Of a DNA stretch of 13,933 nt, positions 1 through 6,117 are shown piece by piece (within the stretch, counting starts at the first letter, position 1; each line of letters starts with the position of its first letter). The position numbers and the translations under genes are program-made. Location of the stretch: NCBI GenBank assembly GCA_964427955.1, contig CAYRWY010000119.1:1-13933 (forward strand). Reading direction: 5' to 3'. A model generated the notes under the pieces. It did not search any database. It worked only from the letters and a program-made list of their open reading frames with translations, and was not told the DNA's origin. Origin of the DNA: JACRBK01 sp964427955. Its GTDB lineage: Bacteria; Chloroflexota; Anaerolineae; Aggregatilineales; Aggregatilineaceae.

Positions 1-10
1 CATTCTTCGC

Positions 11-412
11 CTACACTTCCCAATCTTCGATTTGCAGCCCGGCGATCCTGCCAAACTCGCCCAGGTTGTGGGTCACGACGATCAGGTTGTGGACGAGCGC
101 AATCGCCGCGATCTGCATGTCGTAGGGTCCAACCGGCGTCCCGGCGGCTTCCAGCGCCGCGCGAATCCGCCCGAACTCGTGGGCCGCCGCATCGTCGAAG
201 GGCAAACTAACAAAACGAGTGAAAAAAGCATCCTGCCGGGCGCGTGATTGCTGGGGCATCTGACTTCGAGCAGAGCCAGCGAACATTTCGGCTTTGGTGA
301 TGGCCGAGACGGCACAATCCGTATCCGCAACCTTGAGCATCTTTTGACGCAGCGCAGGCGCTCGACCGTTGAGGTAGCGGACGCACGTGTTGGTATCCAG
401 CAGATACTTCAT
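11..412 (-). CDS. vapC: VapC-like PIN-domain ribonuclease toxin
   Basis: This 133-residue protein has the length and motif order of VapC toxins, which are Mg2+-dependent endoribonucleases that cut tRNA or rRNA when freed from their antitoxin. Visible PIN acidic residues are D6 in the opening LLDTN motif, E42 in KAEMF and D98 in PYDMQIAA. The closing motif THNLGEFGRIAGLQIEDW (from T114) has N116 where many family members carry Asp, with E119 nearby; Asn is common here in VapC, so activity is probably kept. The ATG at 410-412 overlaps the stop of the upstream small gene (ATGA overlap), which is classic toxin-antitoxin coupling. The family is seen directly in the sequence. The RNA target cannot be read from it. 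Confidence 0.9.
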   Translation of the reverse strand: MKYLLDTNTCVRYLNGRAPALRQKMLKVADTDCAVSAITKAEMFAGSARSQMPQQSRARQDAFFTRFVSLPFDDAAAHEFGRIRAALEAAGTPVGPYDMQIAAIALVHNLIVVTHNLGEFGRIAGLQIEDWEV

Positions 413-636
413 TCCAGTTCGTCTCGCACATCGGGATAGAGCGGCTGGTTACGTTCAATCGGATCATCAGCCAGGCTGCCGTAGGTCAGTTCGATAAACT
501 GTTCCCAGGGCATACGCTTATAGGCATCCTCTTCCAGATCGTGCTTGACCGACGTGCTGAGATATTCAAGCAGGCGAGCCTTTTCCGCCAGGGTCATCCG
601 GTGAGTAAGTTGAACGGCTTGATCGTAGATGGTCAT
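409..636 (-). CDS. Putative VapB-like antitoxin
   Basis: This 75-residue acidic protein sits immediately before the PIN toxin and overlaps it by 4 bp. Position, size and coupling make it the cognate antitoxin. The N-terminal half (TLAEKARLLEYLSTS, about residues 15-29) is predicted helical. The C-terminal tail (GSLADDPIERNQPLYPDV) is Pro- and acid-rich, as in antitoxins whose disordered tail covers the toxin active site. No clear AbrB, RHH or Phd DNA-binding motif is evident, so the VapB subtype is unassigned. A strong ribosome-binding site (AGGAGG, minus strand 647-642) lies 5 bp before the ATG. Antitoxin-first order and a strong RBS would keep antitoxin in excess. The role is inferred from context more than from sequence. 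Confidence 0.8.
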   Translation of the reverse strand: MTIYDQAVQLTHRMTLAEKARLLEYLSTSVKHDLEEDAYKRMPWEQFIELTYGSLADDPIERNQPLYPDVRDELE

Positions 637-665
637 AAAGACCTCCTCTCTGCGTTCTTACCCCT

Positions 666-674
666 ATTTTACCA
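666..674 (-). promoter_or_regulatory. Possible extended -10 promoter of the toxin-antitoxin pair
   Basis: On the minus strand TGG-TAAAAT matches an extended -10 element (TGnTATAAT). It would start transcription about 20-25 bp before the antitoxin ATG, in the 53-bp gap after the TIR-WD40 gene. No good -35 was seen. The pair could also be read from the upstream TIR-WD40 gene. Confidence 0.35.
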
Positions 675-689
675 CCAGTGCGGAGGGGA

Positions 690-2300
690 TTATGGGCGGG
701 TCTCCTCCGCCAGGTCCGAGAGGTCCCAGACGCGGGCGGTGCGATCCGCGCTGGCCGTGACCAGCACGCAGCCACCCGGCGCGAAATTCACCGTGTAGAC
801 GGCGTCGTCATGTCCATCCAGCACGCGCAGCGGCTCACCGGTCGCCGCATCCCACACGCGCAGGGTGCTGTCTTCGCCCCCCGTGACGATCCAGTCGCCA
901 TCCGGGCTGTAGATCGCTTTCCAGACCACGCCGGTATGCCCGCCCAACTGCATCAACTCGGTGCTGGTCGCCGCCTCCCACACGCGGGCGGTGCCGTCGT
1001 AGCTGGAGGTGAGCAGGCGCGTGCCGTCCGGGCTGAAATGGGCGCTGCACACCTGGCCTTTGTGCCCGCGGAATTCGCGCATCAGCCGCCACGACGATCC
1101 GATCGTGCTCCACGTCCACGTTTGGGCGACGCCGCTGGCCAGCGCGACGGCGATGGTGTTGCCGTTCGGGCTGTAGCGGGCATCCCGGACGATGCTGTCC
1201 AGTTCGACCCCGCTGTAGCTGTGATTCAACTGCATCGGGGCATGAATCCCCGCGAAGGTCTTGTTCGGCCCGATCTGCCGCACGAACACGATCAGGTTGC
1301 CGTCCGGATTGTAGGTCGCGCGCTGGTAGAGCGTCTCGCCGGGCGGATCGAGCTTGAAATCGACCTCGCCGGTGCGCGGGTCCCAGCCCCGGATCACGCC
1401 ATCGGTGCTGACCGTCAGGACGGTCAAGCCTTCCGGGCTGTAGCTGGCTTGCAGCACGCGCTGGCCCTGGTGCGACAGGGCGGTGATCTCCTGGCCGGTC
1501 AGCGCATTCCACACGCGCGCCGTGCCGTCGTCGCTGGCGGTGACGATCTTGCGCCCGTCGTGGTTGAAGGCGGCGGTGCGGACGATGCCGGTATGGCCCA
1601 GCAGGCGGCCCACGAAGCGCGACTTGCAGGGCGCGGAGGTGGACGTCGTGCCGTTGGGCGCGGCCAGCAGGTGCGCGGAAATCTCGTGCTCGATCTCGGC
1701 GAACAGATCGTGACGCCCGCGCAGCAGTTCCAGCAGATCGCGGGCATCCTCAGCGCTTTCCGGGCTGGCGAGCAACCCTTTGATCCGGACCAGTACCCCG
1801 GCTTGTTCGGCAAACGCCAGCGTGGCCGGATCGGTGACGATGCCGCGAATCTCGCCCACCGGCGACACCGGCATCTCAGGCGGAACGGGCAGCGCCGCGG
1901 GCAGCGGTTGAGGCTGCGGCAGGTGGCTGATCGCCTTGATCAGCCCCATCAACGCCGTCCGATCCTGCTGGCGGTAGTCCACAAACTGGATCGCCTGCAA
2001 GGCGGTCGGGAGCTGTTTATAGTCGATGCTGTTGGCGAGCAGAATCGGCAGAATCCGCTTGTTGAGTTCGTGCGCGTAACCGAATTCGAGACGGCAGGGC
2101 ACGGATTCCAGGGAGCGCGGCGTCAGGGCGAACACGAACAGCTCGCAGGTGCGGATCTGGGTCAGAATCTGATCCCACCACACCTGTCCCCCGGTCAGGT
2201 TCTGATCGAACCAGACGTCGTGCCCCACCTCGTGCAGGTCTTCGGCTAACACCTGGGCCAGGCCGCGATCCTGGCTGCTATAACTCATGAAAATGTTCAT
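690..2300 (-). CDS. TIR-domain / WD40-repeat protein
   Basis: This 536-residue protein starts directly with a TIR domain (about 1-125): FMSYSSQDRG at 4-13, DVWFDQ at 28-33, and E72 in PCRLEFGYAHEL, which matches the catalytic Glu of NAD-cleaving TIR enzymes. A Pro-rich linker follows (about 128-150), then a helical segment (about 160-212), then a seven-bladed WD40 propeller (about 232-530). Blades 1, 5, 6 and 7 show GH...SPDG...D.tARVW signatures; blades 2-4 are degenerate. No NB-ARC or AAA ATPase, membrane segment or signal peptide is present. TIR enzymes often degrade NAD+ in anti-phage defence, and the propeller could act as sensor or scaffold. That role is inferred. There is no strong RBS; M5 is an alternative start. 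The toxin-antitoxin pair follows on the same strand after 53 bp. Confidence 0.88.
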   Translation of the reverse strand: MNIFMSYSSQDRGLAQVLAEDLHEVGHDVWFDQNLTGGQVWWDQILTQIRTCELFVFALTPRSLESVPCRLEFGYAHELNKRILPILLANSIDYKQLPTALQAIQFVDYRQQDRTALMGLIKAISHLPQPQPLPAALPVPPEMPVSPVGEIRGIVTDPATLAFAEQAGVLVRIKGLLASPESAEDARDLLELLRGRHDLFAEIEHEISAHLLAAPNGTTSTSAPCKSRFVGRLLGHTGIVRTAAFNHDGRKIVTASDDGTARVWNALTGQEITALSHQGQRVLQASYSPEGLTVLTVSTDGVIRGWDPRTGEVDFKLDPPGETLYQRATYNPDGNLIVFVRQIGPNKTFAGIHAPMQLNHSYSGVELDSIVRDARYSPNGNTIAVALASGVAQTWTWSTIGSSWRLMREFRGHKGQVCSAHFSPDGTRLLTSSYDGTARVWEAATSTELMQLGGHTGVVWKAIYSPDGDWIVTGGEDSTLRVWDAATGEPLRVLDGHDDAVYTVNFAPGGCVLVTASADRTARVWDLSDLAEETRP

Positions 2301-2342
2301 CAGTGGCTTGATCTAGTCTCTTGTGCAGCGCTCATGAACTGT

Positions 2343-2351
2343 ATTCTAACA
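2343..2351 (-). promoter_or_regulatory. Possible extended -10 promoter of the TIR-WD40 gene
   Basis: The minus strand reads TGT-TAGAAT, an extended -10-like element, about 43 bp before the TIR-WD40 ATG. It predicts a 5' UTR of roughly 35 bp. No convincing -35 accompanies it. Confidence 0.3.
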
Positions 2352-2391
2352 TGCCAGCGGGACATCCATCCAGATCGCGGCCCGCCGCACG

Positions 2392-2420
2392 ATTTAAGGT
2401 AAATTTAAGGATGTTTGAGG
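2392..2420 (+). promoter_or_regulatory. Three phased direct repeats, likely activator site
   Basis: ATTTAAGG occurs at 2392-2399 and again at 2403-2410 (11-bp period), followed by the related GTTTGAGG at 2413-2420 (10-bp step). Direct repeats phased by one helical turn are the usual target of OmpR/PhoB-type response regulators. The array ends about 8 bp before the expected -35 of the promoter at 2452-2457, as expected for an activator site. The regulator is not in the window. Confidence 0.5.
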
Positions 2421-2451
2421 TGGAGATAACCACGCCCCGCGGCGAAGGCTG

Positions 2452-2457
2452 TATAGT
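2452..2457 (+). promoter_or_regulatory. Putative -10 element of the DUF4405 pair
   Basis: TATAGT is a near-consensus -10 lying 46 bp before the DUF4405 start codon. The base positions 17 bp upstream (around 2429-2434) do not resemble TTGACA. A weak -35 next to the phased repeats suggests an activator-dependent promoter. Confidence 0.4.
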
Positions 2458-2503
2458 GACGCTTGTAACGAAAATCACACACTCAGCCACACGAGGTTAT
2501 CAT

Positions 2504-3004
2504 ATGAGCACCACCAGAATCAAGTTCCTGCTGGACGCCGGTCTGACGACGGCGTTCGTCGTCGCGATGAAGCCCGCCTTCACCGGCGAGAGCTGGCACG
2601 AATGGCTCGGTATCGGGCTGGGCGTCGCGGCCATCGTCCATCTCCTGCTCAACTGGAAATGGGTCCTCAACGTCACGCGGCGCTTCTTCAAGCGGCTGCC
2701 CCGGCAGGCGCGGATCAACTCTATCCTCAACCTGCTGCTGTTCGTTTCGTTCTTCCTGACGATGATCAGCGGGATCATGATCTCCAAGAATCTGAACACC
2801 GCCCAGGCGCTCGGCCTCAGCCGCGACGCATCGACGAACTGGAAGCAGATCCACGTCTGGATTCCGAACGTCACGCTGCTGATCGTCGGCGTGCACCTGG
2901 CGCTGCACTGGAAGTGGATCACCCATACCGCCCGGCGTTTCTTCGCGCTGAAGCTGCGCCCCCGTCCCGTGACCGACCGCCGCGCGCCGAGCGTCCAGAG
3001 CTAA
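2504..3004 (+). CDS. DUF4405 membrane protein, likely b-type haem binding
   Basis: The ATG at 2504 is chosen because an ACGAGG ribosome-binding site lies about 7 bp upstream and the protein then begins at the family start; an in-frame extension to 2321 reads like non-coding sequence. The 166-residue product has about four hydrophobic helices (near 8-25, 33-55, 72-94 and 118-138). Histidines H32 and H46 in helix 2 and H117 and H131 in helix 4 are each 14 residues apart, the spacing of haem ligands in cytochrome b-type bundles. The two halves are internally similar: HLLLNWKW...TRRFF (46-62) against HLALHWKW...ARRFF (131-147). DUF4405 proteins are thought to be related to membrane cytochrome b, so electron transfer or redox sensing is likely but inferred. 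It is followed 20 bp later by a small membrane protein. Confidence 0.78.
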   Translation: MSTTRIKFLLDAGLTTAFVVAMKPAFTGESWHEWLGIGLGVAAIVHLLLNWKWVLNVTRRFFKRLPRQARINSILNLLLFVSFFLTMISGIMISKNLNTAQALGLSRDASTNWKQIHVWIPNVTLLIVGVHLALHWKWITHTARRFFALKLRPRPVTDRRAPSVQS

Positions 3005-3024
3005 CGCCAGAAAGAGGAATCGCC

Positions 3025-3426
3025 ATGTCTCGGAAAGTGAAATCGATCCTGATCTTCGGAGTGGTGATCGTCGTGCTGGGCCTGACCGGGGCCTGGCTGC
3101 ACCAGGGCGGCTGGCTGCAAATGCCGCGCATTTTCGACGTGCCGGGCGTGCTGGGCGGCAGCGACACCGGCGGCGGTGAGCGCGGTCCGCAGGGCGGCGG
3201 TGAGGCTCGCCCCCAGGGCGGGGAAGCCCGCACCCCGCCAACAGGCGGTCAAGGCGGCGGCGAACACCGTGACGGGCAGAGCGGCCTGAACTGGGACGTA
3301 CTGCCGGGCGTGCTGGCCAACCTGTGGATCATCGCGGCCATCATCACGGTGGTGGTTTACGGGACGAAGGCGCTGGGGTTCGTGGTCAAGCCGATCTCAT
3401 CCCGGCGCGCTCCTGCCGCGGCGTAG
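3025..3426 (+). CDS. Gly-rich two-helix membrane protein
   Basis: This 133-residue protein starts 20 bp after the DUF4405 gene with its own RBS (AAAGAGGA at 3011-3018), so the two are almost certainly cotranscribed. It has a hydrophobic helix at about 7-25, a low-complexity Gly/Glu/Arg/Gln loop at about 44-88 built from units such as GPQGGGEAR and PQGGEAR, and a second helix at about 98-118 ending in basic residues. I recognise no family. The pairing suggests a subunit or partner of the DUF4405 protein, with the flexible loop on one side of the membrane. H26, beside the first helix, is the kind of residue that could ligate a cofactor, but this is speculation. Confidence 0.7.
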   Translation: MSRKVKSILIFGVVIVVLGLTGAWLHQGGWLQMPRIFDVPGVLGGSDTGGGERGPQGGGEARPQGGEARTPPTGGQGGGEHRDGQSGLNWDVLPGVLANLWIIAAIITVVVYGTKALGFVVKPISSRRAPAAA

Positions 3427-3480
3427 AGATGACGTTTCACTGGCCCTTACACGAATCGCTAGACTTTTGCCAGGGAGGTT

Positions 3481-3574
3481 TACCTCACCCCTAAATCCCC
3501 TCTCCAAGTCTGGCGAGGGGACTTGCCCGCGCTCCCCCTCTCCGCCCTCGGAGAGGGGGCCGGGGGGTGAGGTA
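3481..3574. repeat. Palindromic dispersed repeat, copy 1
   Basis: This C-rich/G-rich element is framed by inverted ends (TACCTCACCCC at 3481-3491 and GGGGTGAGGTA at 3564-3574). It also contains internal hairpins, for example CCCCTCTCC against the later GGAGAGGGGG. A 29-bp core (3515-3543) recurs at 8685-8713 in the opposite orientation with one mismatch. It lies in the gap between convergent genes and has no coding potential. This looks like the C-rich intergenic repeat class seen in Chloroflexota and cyanobacteria; its mobility is unknown. The rest of the 3427-3633 gap shows nothing else. Confidence 0.75.
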
Positions 3575-3633
3575 TGCTCTGGCACGTAGTTCGCCAACAG
3601 CATCGCTTGCCTGGCTGGGGTTCAATGCCAAGA

Positions 3634-4290
3634 TCAGTACCCGGCAGGGGCGACACCGACACAGTTGGACGGAATCCAGGCGTTGTTGAACCCGGCCAGG
3701 AAGACTTCGGTCCAGGAGCTGCCGCCCGCGCTGGTGGGCGTGGGGTTGACGAACCAGGTCTGGCCGGACGTGATCGCATCCCCATCTACGAGGTTGCCCG
3801 CGGGCACGTCATACACGGGGGTGTTGCAGACGATGGTACGCAGCACAAAGCCGGTAGGGATGGGCGCGCCTGCGAAGCCGACACAGGCAACCTCAACCTC
3901 AGGAAAGGTTCCACCATCCCACTGCCCAAAATCCGGCGTGTTAGTGCCATAGATGCGCGCCACGAGCACATCCCCCGCGTCCTGGGTCGGGAAGTTGACG
4001 GTGAAGCTGAACGCCCCACCGGCTGAGGCGGCAAAATAGGCGGTGGGCGCACCGACATCATAATAGCTGTCAACTACCGCCGAAGTGCCTTCAGATTGAC
4101 CATCGGTGAGATTCCAGATACGCACCGCCACGTAGGTGGTGGTTACGGTACCGGTCGCCGAGAAACTAGAGCAGGTTACTTCAGAAGATGCGAAAGAGGC
4201 GTCCGCATGGGCCGACTGCCTGGGCGCAGCCAGCACCACCACGCTCGCCAGGAACGCCACGACGAAAATCATACGCAGCTTGACCATCAT
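3634..4290 (-). CDS. Secreted protein with possible C-terminal SH3-like domain
   Basis: The 218-residue product begins with a clear Sec signal peptide: basic MMVKLR, a hydrophobic core at about 8-22, and an AHA cleavage site before D30. The mature part is rich in Thr, Ser, Val and aromatic residues and looks like beta-sandwich sequence, with motifs such as VAVRIWNLTDG (about 54-64) and GGAFSFTVNFP (91-101). The last 65 residues (LRTIVCNTPVYDVPAGN ... WTEVFLAGFNNAWIPSNC) have the order of a bacterial SH3 domain, which often binds cell-wall peptides; this is a weak match by eye. Four Cys (40, 136, 155, 210) could form two disulfides. GGGGAG upstream (4305-4300) serves as RBS. No operon partner is visible. 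Exact function is unknown. Confidence 0.7.
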   Translation of the reverse strand: MMVKLRMIFVVAFLASVVVLAAPRQSAHADASFASSEVTCSSFSATGTVTTTYVAVRIWNLTDGQSEGTSAVVDSYYDVGAPTAYFAASAGGAFSFTVNFPTQDAGDVLVARIYGTNTPDFGQWDGGTFPEVEVACVGFAGAPIPTGFVLRTIVCNTPVYDVPAGNLVDGDAITSGQTWFVNPTPTSAGGSSWTEVFLAGFNNAWIPSNCVGVAPAGY

Positions 4291-4382
4291 GATCGTTTTC
4301 TCCCCATACTCAGATAAGATTCCAGGGTTGTTTGTTAGGATTAACGTTAACAGTTCCCTGAAGCCCGGATTACAGTGGGATT

Positions 4383-4526
4383 TTAAGAAAACGATGATTG
4401 AAATAGCAAATTTTTTACGGCTTTTTTAGTGGCCTGGAAAGATTGGTTTTCAGCGGGGAATGAGGCCATCATGCCGGTCAGCGCGACCGCGACCAGTGCT
4501 CCTGACAGGACTGTTCGATCTTTCAC
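4383..4526 (-). CDS. Possible 47-residue membrane or secreted peptide
   Basis: A GTG at 4526-4524 is preceded by a perfect GGAGG (4536-4532) at 5-bp spacing and begins 11 bp after the stop of the efflux pump gene. The peptide starts VKDRTVLSGALVAVALTGMM, a basic start plus hydrophobic stretch, and ends in a polar, Lys-containing tail to a TAA at 4385-4383. RBS quality and spacing argue that it is translated together with the pump, either as a small accessory peptide or as a truncated secreted protein. I recognise no family. The A/T-rich second half differs from its neighbours, which weakens the case. Confidence 0.4.
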   Translation of the reverse strand: MKDRTVLSGALVAVALTGMMASFPAENQSFQATKKAVKNLLFQSSFS

Positions 4527-4537
4527 CGAGACCTCCG

Positions 4538-5995
4538 TTATGCGGTGACCTCGGCGACCGGTTCCGCTGCGCGCTTGCGCCGCTGGTCCAGCCGGAAGGC
4601 GATGATCGCCAGGAACACGCCGATCACGATCAGCACCGCCGAAACGGAAAACGCCGCCTGGATGCCCTCGACGATGGCCCACGGCGGCGCGTCGGTCACG
4701 TCCGTGCCGGAGGGCAGATGCCCCACGCTGATCACGCGGCTGGCGAAGATCGCCCCGGCCAGCGGCAGCCCGGTCACCTGGCCGAAATTGCGCGTCAGTG
4801 CCAGCAACCCCGACGCCACGCCCAGCCGTTCGCGCGGGGCCGATCCCATCACCGCGCTGTTGTTGGGCGACTGGAACATGCCAATCCCCAGGCCGAGCGG
4901 GATCAGCCGGATCACATAGCCCGCCGCCGAGGTATCGACGCGCAGCGAGGTGATCGACAGGCACGCGCCAACCACGATCACCAGCCCGCCGACCGTAATC
5001 CCGCGCGAGCCGTAGCGATCCGAGGCCACGCCTGCCAGCGGCGCCGCGATGCCCATCGCCAGCGGCACCGAGGTCAGCAGCAGGCCCGCCTCGCTGGTGC
5101 TGAAGCCCTTGACGTCTTCCAGGTAAAACGGCAGCACGAACTGCGCCGCCAGGACGGTGAAGACCATGAAGCCGGTCAGCAGGCTGATGCTGAACAGCGG
5201 ATCGCGGAACAGGCGCAGATCGATCATGGGCTGGGCGAGCCGCGCTTCGACGGCCAGGAACAGGAAGAAGCCCGCCCCAGCCGCGCACAGCAGCCCCAGG
5301 ATCGCCGGATCGCCCCAGCCGGACGTGGGACCGAAGGTCAGGCCCAGCGACAGCGCCAGCAGCGTGCCCAACATGATGATCGCGCCCCAGGCGTCGAAGC
5401 GTTGGCCGCCGACCGGGCGCAGATCGGGGATGTTGCGCTGGACGAGCAGCAGCCCGACGATCCCCACCGGCAGATTCACCAGGAAGATCCAGCGCCAGCC
5501 CACCGTCCCGATCAGGATACCGCCCAGCGTCGGCCCGGCGCTGATCCCCAGCGAGACGATGGTGCCGTTGATCCCCAGGGCGCGCCCGCGTTCGGAGCGC
5601 GGAAACGATTCGGTGACGATGGCCATGCCGAGCGCCTGGATCATCACCGCGCCCACGCCTTGCAGCACGCGGCACGCGATCAGCACGCCAATCGACGGCG
5701 CGATCCCGCACAGCAGCGATCCGGTCACGAACACGACCATCCCGGCCATGTAGATGCGCTTCTTGCCGGTCATATCCGCCAGCCGCGCCACGCCGAGCAT
5801 CAGCGACGCGACCACCAGCAAATAGGCCACCACCACCCACTGCACGGTAGCGAAACTGGTATGCAGCTCTTTTTCCAGCGTGGGCAGCGCGACGTTCACG
5901 ATGCTGCCGTCAATGGTCGAAAGAAACGTCCCCATCGCGATACTGGCGAGCACCCACCATTTGCGCGAATAATCAACCTGTGGTTGAACGGTCAT
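4538..5995 (-). CDS. MFS multidrug efflux transporter, DHA2 (EmrB/QacA) type
   Basis: This 485-residue, 14-helix transporter has the usual length of the proton-coupled DHA2 drug exporters. Visible family marks are D29 in STIDGSIVNVALPTL (motif D1, helix 1), ARLADMTGKKRIY (motif A, loop 2-3), RVLQGVGAVMI (motif B, with the functional Arg), GISAGPTLGGILIG (motif C, antiporter signature of helix 5) and WRWIFLVNLPVG, typical of DHA2. The substrate cannot be predicted. There is no adjacent EmrA-type membrane fusion protein, so it probably acts alone in the cytoplasmic membrane. AAGG lies about 9 bp before the ATG. The divergent region upstream contains an inverted repeat overlapping the -10 region, pointing to repressor control, but no regulator gene is nearby. 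Confidence 0.92.
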   Translation of the reverse strand: MTVQPQVDYSRKWWVLASIAMGTFLSTIDGSIVNVALPTLEKELHTSFATVQWVVVAYLLVVASLMLGVARLADMTGKKRIYMAGMVVFVTGSLLCGIAPSIGVLIACRVLQGVGAVMIQALGMAIVTESFPRSERGRALGINGTIVSLGISAGPTLGGILIGTVGWRWIFLVNLPVGIVGLLLVQRNIPDLRPVGGQRFDAWGAIIMLGTLLALSLGLTFGPTSGWGDPAILGLLCAAGAGFFLFLAVEARLAQPMIDLRLFRDPLFSISLLTGFMVFTVLAAQFVLPFYLEDVKGFSTSEAGLLLTSVPLAMGIAAPLAGVASDRYGSRGITVGGLVIVVGACLSITSLRVDTSAAGYVIRLIPLGLGIGMFQSPNNSAVMGSAPRERLGVASGLLALTRNFGQVTGLPLAGAIFASRVISVGHLPSGTDVTDAPPWAIVEGIQAAFSVSAVLIVIGVFLAIIAFRLDQRRKRAAEPVAEVTA

Positions 5996-6037
5996 AGCGG
6001 TCTTGCCTTCATCCCTGCGGCGTTAAGAGCTAAACTA

Positions 6038-6057
6038 ACTTGACCTAGCCAAGTATA
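6038..6057. promoter_or_regulatory. Inverted-repeat operator over the pump promoter
   Basis: ACTTG (6038-6042) and CAAGT (6050-6054) form an inverted repeat with a 7-bp spacer. The right arm overlaps TATACT on the minus strand (6057-6052), a good -10 for the efflux pump. A plus-strand TTGACC (6040-6045) also lies within it and could be a -35 for the divergent gene. Size and placement fit a MarR- or TetR-type repressor site. The regulator is not in the window. Confidence 0.45.
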
Positions 6058-6117
6058 GCGCAAGTCTATACAATCTAGGGATCAAACTATGCGGATACAA
6101 AGGATTGTGCTCCTGGA

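Noticed and set aside
678..2249. Long plus-strand open frame opposite the TIR-WD40 gene (523 codons)
   Set aside because: It is a mirror of the minus-strand gene caused by high GC. The translation is Arg/Gly/His-rich with no domain, while the minus strand shows clear TIR and WD40 motifs.
4341..4350. Palindrome TTAACGTTAA upstream of the secreted protein
   Set aside because: A 10-bp A/T-rich palindrome on its own is weak. It is not centred on a recognisable promoter and has no second copy nearby.
4460..6043. Long plus-strand open frame opposite the efflux pump (527 codons)
   Set aside because: The translation is dominated by Arg, Gln, His and Asp with no hydrophobic helices. The minus strand encodes a textbook DHA2 transporter.
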